A stretch of 64,000 nt of DNA from Thalassotalea piscium (GCF_030295935.1 NZ_AP027362.1:3100001-3164000); one strand, 5' to 3'. Shown: positions 39,420 through 49,538, counted from the stretch's first letter. Notes: a model not told the origin generated them from the sequence alone. A program made the numbers and translations.

Positions 39420-39866
39420 TCAGCTAGCTGAAATAGCCAGCGCTAAGGTATTCCAAGGTAAAATAGCACATTGCTTTCTGATGGGAAATTTTCTAACTGC
39501 AAGTAGCGGCTGTAATTCAGGTTCAAAGTTAGCGTGGTGATCGTTTACAGAGTTTATATTATTGATAACGTTATCAATAGTAACTTGAGTTTTTGCTAAC
39601 GAATAATTAATCAAGTACTGACACATCATTGATGCTGACGCACGGCAAATAGCACAACTATCACCTGAAAAACCAAGCGCAGTAATAATACCTTTATTGA
39701 CTTGAACTTGAATAACAATTTCATCTCCACATGCCGCATTAACACCATCAGCGCTGAGACTTACATCAAACTTAAGTTCATACCCTACTGGCGATTTATG
39801 ATGATTTAGCAAAGCCTGTTGGTATAGCATTGCGGTATCGTTAGTTAACTGTTGTGATTCAACCAT
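39420..39866 (-). CDS. SufU-like zinc/iron-sulfur scaffold or sulfurtransferase
   Basis: The 148-residue protein has the SufU metal ligands C46, D48 (ACGDE), C71 (GDSCAICRASASMM) and C133 (KQCAIL), with the longer spacing between second and third Cys that marks SufU rather than IscU. SufU accepts persulfide sulfur from SufS. It lies 4 bases after the SufS gene. SufU is mainly known from Gram-positive bacteria, so its presence in a molybdenum-related operon here is worth noting. Confidence 0.88.
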   Translation of the reverse strand: MVESQQLTNDTAMLYQQALLNHHKSPVGYELKFDVSLSADGVNAACGDEIVIQVQVNKGIITALGFSGDSCAICRASASMMCQYLINYSLAKTQVTIDNVINNINSVNDHHANFEPELQPLLAVRKFPIRKQCAILPWNTLALAISAS

Positions 39867-39870
39867 TATA

Positions 39871-41112
39871 TTACTCGATCAATAGTAATTTGTGTGTTTG
39901 AGCCAAACCATCTATCAGCCGATCTATATCAGAGCGTTCATTATATAAGCCTAAAGATACACGAACACTGGTATTAATTCCTAATGCTTTGTGTAAGGGT
40001 TGCGCGCAATGGTGTCCGGCTCGCACTGCAATGTTTTTACTATCAAGCATACTAGCAACGTCATGACTATGTACTTTATCAAGTTGAAAACTCGTAAGAT
40101 AAGGCGTTGCTTGTGTATCTAAGTGAGTGGTTATAAAGCTATTGGGTACAACAGGCTTTATCACGTTAAGTTGAGATAAACTCTTTTGCATATAACCACT
40201 TAACGTCTTTAAATAATGAGTAATATCTGGCCAGCCAATATCGTCTAAATAATTAATGGCTTCAACTAGTCCAATAATACCAATTACGTTATGCGACCCG
40301 GCCTCTAACTTTAACGGCCCTGATAAGTAACGGCTCGACTCATAAGTAACATTATCTATAACGCCACCCCCAACCTGATAAGGCTGCATTTGGTCTATTA
40401 CGTTTATACGGCAATATAAAACGCCACATCCGGTTGGCCCATAAATTTTATGTCCAGAAAAAACATAAAAGTCACAACCAATAGCCTCCACATTAATACC
40501 ACCATGACAAACGGCTTGTGCGCCATCAATAACAGTAATAATATTTCTTTGTCGACCAAACTGACAAATGTTTTGGACAGGGTTTATCTTACCTATAACA
40601 TTTGAACTATGGCTAATAGAAATTAAAGCCGTATGGCTATCTACCAAAGCTTTTAACTGAGCAATATCAATAACACCGTATTGATCAAGCGGAGCAACTC
40701 TTAATGAAGCCCCCGTTTGTTGACATAACCGTTGCCAAGGCAATAAATTAGCGTGATGCTCTGCAGCACTAATAATAATATTGCTATCAGAGGTTAATCT
40801 AGAGGCAATATAGCTATAAGCAATTAAGTTGATACTTTCTGTCGTGCCAGAAGTAAAGACAATAGTGTTTTGATCAGATGCACCAATAAATTCTGCAATA
40901 CGCTCACGCGCTTTTTCAACTTGAGCCGTAACATTCGCACTTAATTGATATAAGCCTTTATGGCTATTAGCGTGTAAGTGACATTGATAGTAATGCATTG
41001 CATCGGCCACTCGCTTAGGTGTTAAGCAAGTGGCTGCGCTATCTAAATAACAAAGTTCTTGATATGTAGTAAAAACAGGAAAGTCTTGCTTCCAAGGGCT
41101 AACAATTGCCAT
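39871..41112 (-). CDS. SufS-type cysteine desulfurase
   Basis: This 413-residue PLP enzyme is a class II desulfurase. PLP lysine K222 is in FSGHKIYGPTG and the persulfide cysteine C369 is in RAGHHCAQPL. It is first in an operon with SufU-, XdhC- and MocA-like genes. In Rhodobacter a NifS-like enzyme sulfurates molybdenum cofactor held by XdhC, so a similar job is likely here, in place of general Fe-S assembly. No sufABCD genes are near. Confidence 0.9.
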   Translation of the reverse strand: MAIVSPWKQDFPVFTTYQELCYLDSAATCLTPKRVADAMHYYQCHLHANSHKGLYQLSANVTAQVEKARERIAEFIGASDQNTIVFTSGTTESINLIAYSYIASRLTSDSNIIISAAEHHANLLPWQRLCQQTGASLRVAPLDQYGVIDIAQLKALVDSHTALISISHSSNVIGKINPVQNICQFGRQRNIITVIDGAQAVCHGGINVEAIGCDFYVFSGHKIYGPTGCGVLYCRINVIDQMQPYQVGGGVIDNVTYESSRYLSGPLKLEAGSHNVIGIIGLVEAINYLDDIGWPDITHYLKTLSGYMQKSLSQLNVIKPVVPNSFITTHLDTQATPYLTSFQLDKVHSHDVASMLDSKNIAVRAGHHCAQPLHKALGINTSVRVSLGLYNERSDIDRLIDGLAQTHKLLLIE

Positions 41113-41234
41113 ATACTGATAATTTCATTCACAAAGGTATGAGTAAACTAACAGGCAAAATCACTTAAAACAACAGCAATAAGAAGTGTGCTATAGCAAT
41201 AGCACTTCTAACTGCCATTTGAAAAGCAAGCAGA

Positions 41235-41603
41235 TTATTTTACTAAGCGAATTGTCTGCTGAGTTTCAACTTTTTCTTCAGGTGCTTCAAAGTCTTCGTA
41301 AGAATCTAACTTATCAATGTGTGCATCTTTAACTGAAGATTCACCGTTATGATAACGATGATAAGAAAAACCTTTTAATCCTAATTGTTTTGAAAACTTA
41401 AGAAAGGTTAAAAAGTCTTCTTTACTTATTCCTTCGTCTTCTTTTGTTAGTAAGCCGTCAACATACATATTTTCGCCGTTGATATTACAATTAGCAATTG
41501 CAGAATATGGTTTACCGTATTCATCTACTTTTAACGCCCTAACCATTTTTAATTCAAATATCCAATTATCGATTTGAACATAACGAGGTGTTGTATCACT
41601 CAT
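41235..41603 (-). CDS. Conserved-looking hypothetical protein (122 aa)
   Basis: This is a soluble, acidic protein with no signal peptide or membrane segment. It begins with a beta-rich part (residues 5-60) and ends in a Glu-rich tail. I do not recognise the family. It stands alone between the sufS operon and a large gene-free stretch, with its own probable promoter. Confidence 0.65.
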   Translation of the reverse strand: MSDTTPRYVQIDNWIFELKMVRALKVDEYGKPYSAIANCNINGENMYVDGLLTKEDEGISKEDFLTFLKFSKQLGLKGFSYHRYHNGESSVKDAHIDKLDSYEDFEAPEEKVETQQTIRLVK

Positions 41604-42029
41604 AATTTTTATAATCCGCGGAGTACCATTCTAAACTATCGGTCTTGGCACTTATTTATTTTCACAATAGCTTTTCCTTCAACTATGCACTGAATTGTTA
41701 TATTTATATCAAAGGAAATTATTTCAAATAAGGCTAAAAATGAAAACAAATAATCTACTTATATTGAGCTATTTTTCTACATCGCAATATTTGAATTTTG
41801 ATAAAAAGGTTCAAATATTGTTATTTTAAAATCTAACAATGACTTCAATTATTACACAAAAAGCCTTTTAAACCACCTATTAACTGCTTAATTTAACAAC
41901 AATTCAACAAATATTAAACTTAGTGGCGCTTTTATTTCTCTCACCCCGCCTTCTAGTAACATTTTACTGATTGTTTCAACAGCAAAACTAGGCTAATCTT
42001 CAAAGATATTTTACAACAAAAACAGATAG
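41604..42029. other. AT-rich intergenic region, no recognised feature
   Basis: This 426-base gap lies between divergent genes (the 122-aa hypothetical on minus, penicillin acylase on plus), so promoters for both should be inside. It is very AT-rich. I see no repeat-family element, hairpin or coding frame in it. Confidence 0.5.
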
Positions 42030-44438
42030 ATGATGTCACTTAAACGAATAGCTCTTACCGTGCTTTTTATCACTAGCCTTATTGTTGCTATCATTACTAC
42101 TTGGATTTACAGTCAATTAGACGGTTCCCTGCCATTACTTGAAGGTAAAACAAACGTTTATGGGCTAAAAGCAGACGTTAATATTGCTAGAGACGCACAA
42201 GGCATTGCAACAATTACAGCTAATAATAGAGAAGATCTTGCTACTGCGACCGGCTTCATCCATGCACAAGAACGTTTTTTTCAAATGGATTTACTTAGAA
42301 AAAACTCCGCTGGAGAATTATCAAGTTTATTCGGCGATATGACACTAGCTTACGACAAGTCTAATCGCTTACATAATTTTAGAAAACGCGCTATTGATAT
42401 TATTAATCACCTACCCAACGAGCAACTCTCATTATTAAAAGCCTATGCTAAAGGCGTAAATTCAGGGTTAGATGCACTTAAATCTCCTCCTTTTGAGTAT
42501 TTGTTATTACAACAAACGCCAGCGCAGTGGCGGGAAGAGGATTCAGTACTAGTTATTATGAGTATGTATCTCGACTTGCAAGAGGCTAAAGGCAAGCGCG
42601 AACAAAGCTTAGCTACCTTATATCAATCATTAGGTAGCGAAGTGTTTTCATTTTTAACCCCCAAAGGTAGCCAGTGGGATGCCACTATCGATAATACTGA
42701 TAATAGCAATGATTTTTCTCCGAACAAATTACCTAAGTCACCATGGCCAAATGTAACCTCAACGTCAAACAATGCTAATTCAACGTATAACTCAACCACT
42801 TTAGCCGACTACCAAACAGAACAAATGCCAGGCTCTAACAATTGGGCAGTAGCAGGTAATATTAGCCAAACAGGCAGTGCTATTGTTGCCAACGATATGC
42901 ATTTAGGCCTAAGTGTGCCTAACACTTGGTTTAGAGCATCATTTAGTTACCCCTATAAGGATAAGCAAATTAACATTACTGGACTAACACTACCTGGAAC
43001 ACCGCTAATGGTTACGGGAAGTAATGGGCATATTGCTTGGGGGTTTACCAATAGCTATGGTGACTGGAGCGATGTTATTGCGCTTGAAACAAATGCGGAT
43101 AAAAGCAAATATTTAACACCAGAAGGCTATAAAGCGTTTACCTATCAACGTCACATGATCGCTGTTAAAGGCAAAGAACCTACTAAATTTATTTCAAAAG
43201 AAACTATTTGGGGGCCTGTTATTAGTGCAAAGGACGCTGATAACTTACTTGCTTATCGCTGGGTAGCTCACGACCGTCAAGCCGTTAACTTTTACGCACA
43301 AGCTTTAGAATATACCCATACAGCAGAACACGCATTAGAAGTTGCTGCTAAGTCAGGAATTCCTCAGCAAAATTTTGTTGTTGGTGATAGTGCGGGCAAT
43401 ATTGGCTGGACGATTATGGGCGCTATTCCTAAAAAGTCCACTGACTTTGGTGACTTACCACATTCATGGGCCAATGGTGATTACTCTTGGCAAGGATATC
43501 TGTTACCACAGGCATACCCTAAGGTATTAAACCCAAGCACTGATCGTTTGTGGACCGCTAATTCACGTGTAGTTGGCGGGAAAATGTATGAAGTAATTGG
43601 CAACGGTGGTTATGCACTGGGTGCGCGTAGTCACCAAATAAAACAACGACTTTTTGAAAAACAACGCTTTAATGAAGAAGATTTACTTGCTATTGCATTA
43701 GACGATGACGCTTTGTTTTTAAAGCGCTGGCGTAACTTTATTTTGGCAACAGTACTAACAGATGAAACACTAGAAAAGTTCCCCAACCTGACACTAGCAA
43801 AAAACATCATTGAATCGGAGAGTACGCTAAAAGCTTCTGTCGATTCAGTTGCCTACCGTATCGTGCGAAACTTTCGAATAACACTGAGAAATAAATTATT
43901 TAGCGAATTAAATGATACACTTTCTTCAACAACAGAAAGCTTTGACTTCTCAGTGCTAGCACATCAAATTGAAACGCCTTTGTGGCAATTAATTACCCAA
44001 AAACCAACTAACTATACCGCGTTACCTGCAAGTAATTGGCAACAGCTCTTTGTTGATTCATTTAAAGAAGTAATCAATAAAATGACTGAAAACCAATCGT
44101 TAGATGAAGCAACCTGGGGCCAACAAAATGTTAGTAACATTACTCACCCATTAAGTAATGGCGTACCTTTAATTGGTTATTGGTTAGATATGCCAGAAGT
44201 GGCATTACCTGGCGATAGTTATATGCCAAGAGTACAAGGCCGTGCGTTTGGTGCATCACAACGCATGGTTGTATCTCCAGGACATGAGTCTTCGGGGATA
44301 ATGCAAATGCCAACAAGTCAATCGAGTCATCCATGGAGTCCTTTTTACAAAAAAGGACATAGCGACTGGCAAAAAGGGACAGCTTCACCTTTTTTACCGG
44401 GTAAAACTCAATACAACTTAACATTAGTAAGTTACTAA
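42030..44438 (+). CDS. Penicillin acylase family N-terminal nucleophile hydrolase
   Basis: The 802-residue precursor has an N-terminal signal or anchor segment (residues 5-27) and the fold of penicillin/acyl-homoserine-lactone acylases. The chain should be cut by itself before the nucleophile S269 in MPGSNNWAVAG, giving small and large subunits. Later motifs such as GSNGHIAWGFTNSYGD, TANSRV and PGHESSG fit. It acts in the periplasm on an amide of unknown identity; AHL degradation is one possibility. A MAPEG gene follows after 9 bases. Confidence 0.93.
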   Translation: MMSLKRIALTVLFITSLIVAIITTWIYSQLDGSLPLLEGKTNVYGLKADVNIARDAQGIATITANNREDLATATGFIHAQERFFQMDLLRKNSAGELSSLFGDMTLAYDKSNRLHNFRKRAIDIINHLPNEQLSLLKAYAKGVNSGLDALKSPPFEYLLLQQTPAQWREEDSVLVIMSMYLDLQEAKGKREQSLATLYQSLGSEVFSFLTPKGSQWDATIDNTDNSNDFSPNKLPKSPWPNVTSTSNNANSTYNSTTLADYQTEQMPGSNNWAVAGNISQTGSAIVANDMHLGLSVPNTWFRASFSYPYKDKQINITGLTLPGTPLMVTGSNGHIAWGFTNSYGDWSDVIALETNADKSKYLTPEGYKAFTYQRHMIAVKGKEPTKFISKETIWGPVISAKDADNLLAYRWVAHDRQAVNFYAQALEYTHTAEHALEVAAKSGIPQQNFVVGDSAGNIGWTIMGAIPKKSTDFGDLPHSWANGDYSWQGYLLPQAYPKVLNPSTDRLWTANSRVVGGKMYEVIGNGGYALGARSHQIKQRLFEKQRFNEEDLLAIALDDDALFLKRWRNFILATVLTDETLEKFPNLTLAKNIIESESTLKASVDSVAYRIVRNFRITLRNKLFSELNDTLSSTTESFDFSVLAHQIETPLWQLITQKPTNYTALPASNWQQLFVDSFKEVINKMTENQSLDEATWGQQNVSNITHPLSNGVPLIGYWLDMPEVALPGDSYMPRVQGRAFGASQRMVVSPGHESSGIMQMPTSQSSHPWSPFYKKGHSDWQKGTASPFLPGKTQYNLTLVSY

Positions 44439-44447
44439 GGAAAAACT

Positions 44448-44837
44448 ATGTCAATATTAATTTGGTGCTTGTTTATTACAATATTACTGCCAATTCTCAG
44501 TAAAGGGCCGGTTGCTTATGCGCAAAATAAATTAGGGAGATATGACAACAATAACCCTAGAGCTCAACAAGCAACACTCACAGGTTTTGGCGCAAGAGCT
44601 TTAGCTGCACATCAAAACGCTTTTGAGTCGTTAATTCTGTTTGCACCAGCACTGTTACTTGCAATAGCAACCAATAATACCGGTAGCCTGATAGAACAAC
44701 TTGCTATAACTCATGTTATTGCGCGCTTGTGCTATCACATTTTATACCTACTTAACTGGGGAACTTTGCGTTCACTAGTGTGGTTTATCGGCTTTGGCAC
44801 CACGCTGGCTATAGTTATACAATGTTTACCTATTTAA
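44448..44837 (+). CDS. MAPEG family membrane protein
   Basis: The 129-residue protein has four hydrophobic segments and the MAPEG pattern: R-A-x2-N in RALAAHQNAFESLILFAPAL (about residues 50-70) and a conserved late ARLCYHILYL. MAPEG proteins in bacteria include glutathione transferase-like and uncharacterised members. It is co-directional with and 9 bases after the penicillin acylase gene. Confidence 0.87.
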   Translation: MSILIWCLFITILLPILSKGPVAYAQNKLGRYDNNNPRAQQATLTGFGARALAAHQNAFESLILFAPALLLAIATNNTGSLIEQLAITHVIARLCYHILYLLNWGTLRSLVWFIGFGTTLAIVIQCLPI

Positions 44838-44856
44838 AGCTTAAGTAAACTTCGGC

Positions 44857-44877
44857 TTAATAGTTAATAGTTAATAG
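44857..44877. repeat. Triple 7-bp tandem repeat
   Basis: TTAATAG is repeated three times in direct order in the spacer between the MAPEG gene and the pheA leader, followed by a partial CTAAT. It lies upstream of the pheL promoter region. Copy number could vary. Confidence 0.7.
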
Positions 44878-44955
44878 CTAATTTCTACTTAAGTTATTTA
44901 GATTATAGATAAATAAACACTTGAACTAAACCAAGACCCTAGATAGAGTAAGGTA

Positions 44956-45006
44956 ATGAACGACAGAATATTTACTTTTCTCTTTACTCTCTTCTTTTTT
45001 CCTTAG
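44956..45006 (+). CDS. pheL: Phenylalanine operon leader peptide
   Basis: This 16-residue frame has six Phe codons, three of them consecutive (FFF before P-stop), and an AAGG just upstream. Position, Phe clustering and the terminator that follows make it the leader peptide of pheA, as in E. coli, where the leader also ends in FP. Ribosome stalling at the Phe codons when Phe-tRNA is scarce would favour the antiterminator and allow pheA transcription. Confidence 0.9.
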   Translation: MNDRIFTFLFTLFFFP

Positions 45007-45074
45007 TTTACTAAGGGAGAGTTTCTTGTCGAATAAATTTTTTAAAGACGAAACCTCCAATTGGAGGTTTTTTT
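45002..45074 (+). promoter_or_regulatory. pheA transcription attenuator
   Basis: Three elements are visible. A pause hairpin CTTAGTTTACTAAG overlaps the leader stop codon (45002-45015). GGGAGAGTTTC (45016-45026 region) can pair with GAAACCTCC (from 45050) as an antiterminator. The terminator is AAACCTCC-AATT-GGAGGTTT at 45051-45070 followed by T residues. The two pairings are exclusive because they share AAACCTCC. pheA starts 37 bases further on. Confidence 0.9.
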
Positions 45075-45110
45075 ATGTTGTGTAGCAAGTGATAAAGTAG
45101 GAATATAAAC

Positions 45111-46292
45111 GTGAACGAAGAACTAGACTTAACTAAAATACGAGAAAAAATAACCCAGTTAGATCAAAACTTATTAAGTTTATTTGCACAACGTCGTTCG
45201 CTCACCCTCAATGTTGCTAAAAGTAAGGCACATCAAGTTCGACCAGTAAGAGATCAACAACGTGAACAAGAACTGCTTATTCGCCTTATAAAACAAGGTA
45301 AAACATTAGGTTTAGATGCACATTACGTTACCAGTATTTTTCAGACAATTATTGAAGACTCTGTGTTAAATCAACAAGCATACTTACAAACACTTGCTAA
45401 TCCTAATATTGAAATGCCAACAGTAAGCGTTGCTTTTTTAGGTGACAAAGGTTCCTATAGCTACCTTGCAAGCCATCGTTATTTTTCACGAAGAGCTGAA
45501 AAAATCATTGAATTTGGATGTCAAAGTTTTGCAGAAATAATGACACAAGTTGAGTCTGGCCACGTTGACTATGGCATGTTACCAATTGAAAACACTAGTT
45601 CTGGCAGTATTAACGAAGTTTATGATGTATTACAGCACACCAACCTTTCCATTGTTGGCGAAATTACACAGCCTATTGAACACTGCCTGTTAACCGCAGT
45701 AAATACCCGTTTAGATAAGATAAAAACGATATACGCGCATGGGCAACCATTTACCCAATGTAGTAATTTCTTAGATAAACAACACAATATTCGTATTGAA
45801 TATTGTGAAAGCACTGCCGATGCAATGGCACAAGCTTATGAACTACAAAGCGATGAAGTTGCTGTAATTGGCAGTGAAGAAGGCGGAAAACTATACAAAT
45901 TACACGCCTTGGAAAAATCAATAGCAAACCAAAGTGAAAACCATAGCCGTTTTATTTTAGTTGCCAGAAAAGCTATTGACGTAGCTGAGCAAATACCTGC
46001 AAAAACAGCTATTGTGTTAGCAACTGGTCAAAAGCCTGGGGCGTTAGTGGAATGCTTAATAGTACTTAAAGATAAAGGCATAAATATGTGTAAGTTAGAG
46101 TCTCGCCCTATTCAAGGAAGACCTTGGGAAGAAATGTTTTATATTGATGTTGAAGCCAACATTAAAAGCATTGCTTTACAAGAAGCTATCGCAGAAATTA
46201 CACCACAAACTAACTTTATCAAAGTGTTAGGCTGCTACCCAATCGAGCATATTAATCCAACAAGCGTTCCTAGTAGTGCTTTCAACACTTAA
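45111..46292 (+). CDS. pheA: Chorismate mutase / prephenate dehydratase (P-protein)
   Basis: The 393-residue bifunctional enzyme makes phenylpyruvate from chorismate. It has an AroQ-type chorismate mutase (about 1-95), prephenate dehydratase (about 105-285, GDKGSYSYLAS and IENTSSGSINEVYD) and an ACT domain that binds Phe (GALVECL and LESRPIQGRPWE). It starts with GTG, preceded by AGGA 9 bases before. It is controlled by the attenuator directly upstream. Confidence 0.96.
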   Translation: MNEELDLTKIREKITQLDQNLLSLFAQRRSLTLNVAKSKAHQVRPVRDQQREQELLIRLIKQGKTLGLDAHYVTSIFQTIIEDSVLNQQAYLQTLANPNIEMPTVSVAFLGDKGSYSYLASHRYFSRRAEKIIEFGCQSFAEIMTQVESGHVDYGMLPIENTSSGSINEVYDVLQHTNLSIVGEITQPIEHCLLTAVNTRLDKIKTIYAHGQPFTQCSNFLDKQHNIRIEYCESTADAMAQAYELQSDEVAVIGSEEGGKLYKLHALEKSIANQSENHSRFILVARKAIDVAEQIPAKTAIVLATGQKPGALVECLIVLKDKGINMCKLESRPIQGRPWEEMFYIDVEANIKSIALQEAIAEITPQTNFIKVLGCYPIEHINPTSVPSSAFNT

Positions 46293-46294
46293 AT

Positions 46295-46354
46295 ATAAGG
46301 TTTTCTCATGCCTGATAAAGCAAAATCATTAAAATCAGGCTAAGATAACCTTAT
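46295..46354 (+). terminator. Two-part hairpin after pheA
   Basis: An outer stem (ATAAGGTT and AACCTTAT) and an inner stem (GCCTGAT and ATCAGGC) form a long structure that begins 2 bases after the pheA stop. It holds an 11-codon frame starting at an ATG at 46309. There is no strong U tract. It may end pheA transcription or protect its 3' end. Confidence 0.55.
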
Positions 46355-46388
46355 TATTCATTCACTCGTTAACTTAGGTTTTTTAAAT

Positions 46389-47165
46389 ATGAAGATTCTC
46401 GCTACATTTTTAGTTGTTGTACTTATCCTATTAGGCGGTTCACTATGGTTTTTAGCTAACGGCTCACTCAACGACTTTGTTAAAACACAAATTGAAAGTG
46501 TGGGTTTAAATATTACAGAGCAACAAGTAAAAGTAAGCTCCGTAGATATAGCATTAACAGAAGGTTCGGGCACAATTAAAGGTTTAAAAATCCCTAACCC
46601 ATCAGGATACGACTATCCTAATGCGTTTACCTTAGCGGAAACCACACTTGATATAAACCTATCAAGTCTCACTAAAACCCCTATCGTTATAGATGCTGTT
46701 ATTATTAAAGCACCACAAGCGTTTGTACAACTAAAAGAAAATGGCGACTCGAATATTCAAGATCTGTTAGATATTATTAATAAGAATATTGGCACAAGCA
46801 CTCAAAAAGATAAAACAGCTTCAACAGGAGCTGAGCCTAAGATATCGGTGTCTAAAGTTATTCTCGAAAATACAAACCTCACCGTTGACTTAACGGCTTT
46901 TGGCAATAAAGCACATCAAGTTACCTTACCTAATATTAATCTAACAAATATTGGTGGTCCAGAAGGCCTTCCAGCAAGTGAACTTGGCTCTGACATTGTA
47001 AAAGAAGCCTTATCAATGATCTGGAAAGAAGCTAAAAAAGAGCAAAAAAACATTCTTAAAGATAAATTAAAAGACAAGTTAACAGAAAAGCTCAACGACG
47101 AAGAATTACAAAACAAAGTTAAAGACAAAGCTAAAAAAGAATTAGGTAAGTTATTTGGTAATTAA
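46389..47165 (+). CDS. AsmA/DUF748-like envelope protein
   Basis: The 258-residue protein has an N-terminal membrane anchor (residues 3-25) and a beta-rich periplasmic region of AsmA type (KVSSVDIALTEGSGTIKGLKI, TLDINLSSL). It ends in a highly charged Lys/Glu helix (about 205-258). Relatives of this large group help maintain or transport lipids in the envelope. This one is short and I cannot assign a specific role. Confidence 0.75.
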   Translation: MKILATFLVVVLILLGGSLWFLANGSLNDFVKTQIESVGLNITEQQVKVSSVDIALTEGSGTIKGLKIPNPSGYDYPNAFTLAETTLDINLSSLTKTPIVIDAVIIKAPQAFVQLKENGDSNIQDLLDIINKNIGTSTQKDKTASTGAEPKISVSKVILENTNLTVDLTAFGNKAHQVTLPNINLTNIGGPEGLPASELGSDIVKEALSMIWKEAKKEQKNILKDKLKDKLTEKLNDEELQNKVKDKAKKELGKLFGN

Positions 47166-47364
47166 ACTTGATAAGTAAAAGAATAATCATCATCAGTGAT
47201 GTGCATTACTGATGGTGGTTAACCTACTTATTAAAGTTCGTATGTTAATGCTTCCAACAATACTGTGATAGATCATTAAACCCTAATAAAAGTATTTTTT
47301 AGCTTGAAAACATCACTAACCATAGTAATCTAGACTGCTAAAATCAGTAAAAGGATACCAAAAC

Positions 47365-47961
47365 ATGCCCAAGCAACACCTTCTTTCGGCATTTATTATT
47401 TGTTTAAGCTTACTAAGTGCAAAATCATCAGCAACTGATTTTGAAATAACCCCATTGATAGGGCAAATGAGTAGCTCTGATCTAGAACAAAATACCGGTA
47501 ATAATTCGCTATCGCTTTCAAGTGGCACAAATATAGGCTTAGGTATTGCGTGGCAAGATACGCCGACAGGTCAAGGGCAAGTATTAATCAACTTTGTTAA
47601 TCACGACTTTACTAGTGATGTTAACCAAGAAAAACAATCACTTGATATACTATACACCCACTTTAATGGTATTGCTCAGTTTCGCCAGCAAAACTACCTT
47701 ACTACCTTGTCTATAGGTTTAGGGGGGGCGTACTTCAAAAGTGATTACGACGAAGAATTATATGGCTCAGCCACCATTGCCATCGGTACCCAATATAAAA
47801 TTAATGATAACTTTTCTTTTGTTACCGAGCTTAGAGGCTATGCGACATTAGTTGATCCTGACGACACTTTATTTTGTCAAGCTGAGCAATGTCATGCCAA
47901 ATTTGAAAGCAGTGTATTTATGGAAGCTAATATTTCTGTGGGTATTTCATACAAGTTTTAA
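47365..47961 (+). CDS. Small outer-membrane beta-barrel-like protein
   Basis: The 198-residue protein has a signal peptide (cleavage near SSATD, residues 19-24), alternating polar and hydrophobic strands, and ends in KF, an aromatic terminus that BamA recognises. It is probably an 8-strand barrel with an unpaired two-Cys loop (CQAEQC) late in the sequence. I do not recognise a characterised family. Confidence 0.7.
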   Translation: MPKQHLLSAFIICLSLLSAKSSATDFEITPLIGQMSSSDLEQNTGNNSLSLSSGTNIGLGIAWQDTPTGQGQVLINFVNHDFTSDVNQEKQSLDILYTHFNGIAQFRQQNYLTTLSIGLGGAYFKSDYDEELYGSATIAIGTQYKINDNFSFVTELRGYATLVDPDDTLFCQAEQCHAKFESSVFMEANISVGISYKF

Positions 47962-48026
47962 ACCTAATTCACTAATTTAGCTTAAAGGTTTAAGCACTAG
48001 TTAATTTAAGAAGAGTGTTCTAAAGC

Positions 48027-49538
48027 ATGTCAACTGTACAATATATTTACGTAACAGACACCACTGGCCAGTATACTTATGTTAATGATAATTTTTGTCA
48101 GCTAACACAATACAATGAGAGTGAGCTACTCAGCATGCGCAGTAGTTCGCTAACTCATAACGATATGCCAACTTACGTACTTAAAGAGTTACAAGAAACG
48201 CTAAATAAAGGCTATTCTTGGCAAGGATTGTTACGAATTACTGACACGACAGGTGCCAGTCAGTGGCTTGATGCCTTTATCACCCCTCAGTACCAACAGG
48301 GTAAAATAATTGGTTACCAAACCATCTGCCAATTAGCTACTGAACCTCGAATAAAACAAGCACAAAAAATTTACCAAGGCCTGAATGACAATAACTCGTG
48401 GACCACATTTGAGCTAACCAAAAATCATAAATTTATCTTTTTAGTGCTACTGACGCTCGTTTCACAAAGTATTATTTTTTATAAACTTGGCATCGTTGCT
48501 TCCATTATTGCAGCACTTAGCGCAATGGCCCCCATACTAATCTTTTGGCAAGACATAATTCCTACGGCTATTAGGGCACAACAATTACAAAAAGTGTACG
48601 ATTCTATCTCTCGAAAAGTATACTTTGGTACTGGTACTGCAAGTGTTTTCGACTTTAACTTCTCAATGATCAAAACCAAACTTAAAGCCATTTTAGAACG
48701 CACTTTAGATGCCGCTACACCAATAAAAAGTGTGCTAGCAAAAGTATTATCAGGCATTGAGCTTACTCGTAATAATTTACACCAACAAAAAGACAAAGTT
48801 GAGTTACTAGGTCATGCAATGGAACAGATGCAAGCCTCCACGTCTGAAATTGCAAACAGTACAGTTTCTGTTGCACATGAATTAGACGACACCTATCAAC
48901 AGTGTGAGCTTGCCAAAAGTGGCATAATTGATACAACCAGTAAAATTAAACACTTAGCCCTTGCTGTAGAAAGTGCTTCAGCCTCCGCTGGTAATTTAAC
49001 CGACTCTGCCAACAGTGTTGGCGAATTGATGGAAGACATTCAATCAATTGCTGATCAAACAAACTTACTTGCTTTAAATGCCGCAATAGAAGCGGCTCGC
49101 GCTGGTGAACAGGGCCGAGGGTTTGCCGTTGTTGCTGATGAAGTAAGGAGCTTATCTTCACGTACTCAAGATTCTGCTAAGCAAATTCATGAACGACTCT
49201 CACTAATGTTAGCCACTATTGAAGACTGGGTTAGTTTGATGAAAAAAAATAAAGAAGAAGCAGAGCTCTGTGTCGCCACTGCTGACTCGTCAAATATAAA
49301 AATAGCCCAAGTGGTCGAACAATTAGAAAAAGTGAACAGTGCAGCTAATCAAATAGCAAGCTCTGCAGAGGAGCAAAGTGTCATCTCTGATGAAATGAAC
49401 AATCATATTTTAGCTGTTAAACAAACTATCGAACAAACATGGTCACAAACAGATATTGTTGCAGAGCAAATGGCAACCTTAGAACACTCTGTTGACGAAA
49501 TAGCCAATGTTGCTAGTACCTTTATTCCACATAAATAA
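48027..49538 (+). CDS. PAS-containing chemoreceptor (Aer-like)
   Basis: The 503-residue protein starts with a cytoplasmic PAS domain (about 1-115, [17 protein letters not shown]), followed by two hydrophobic segments (about 135-175) and an MCP signalling domain with the conserved tip [20 protein letters not shown] (about 345-365). This is the layout of Aer-type redox and energy taxis receptors. A small DUF3012 lipoprotein follows after 26 bases. Confidence 0.92.
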   Translation: MSTVQYIYVTDTTGQYTYVNDNFCQLTQYNESELLSMRSSSLTHNDMPTYVLKELQETLNKGYSWQGLLRITDTTGASQWLDAFITPQYQQGKIIGYQTICQLATEPRIKQAQKIYQGLNDNNSWTTFELTKNHKFIFLVLLTLVSQSIIFYKLGIVASIIAALSAMAPILIFWQDIIPTAIRAQQLQKVYDSISRKVYFGTGTASVFDFNFSMIKTKLKAILERTLDAATPIKSVLAKVLSGIELTRNNLHQQKDKVELLGHAMEQMQASTSEIANSTVSVAHELDDTYQQCELAKSGIIDTTSKIKHLALAVESASASAGNLTDSANSVGELMEDIQSIADQTNLLALNAAIEAARAGEQGRGFAVVADEVRSLSSRTQDSAKQIHERLSLMLATIEDWVSLMKKNKEEAELCVATADSSNIKIAQVVEQLEKVNSAANQIASSAEEQSVISDEMNNHILAVKQTIEQTWSQTDIVAEQMATLEHSVDEIANVASTFIPHK

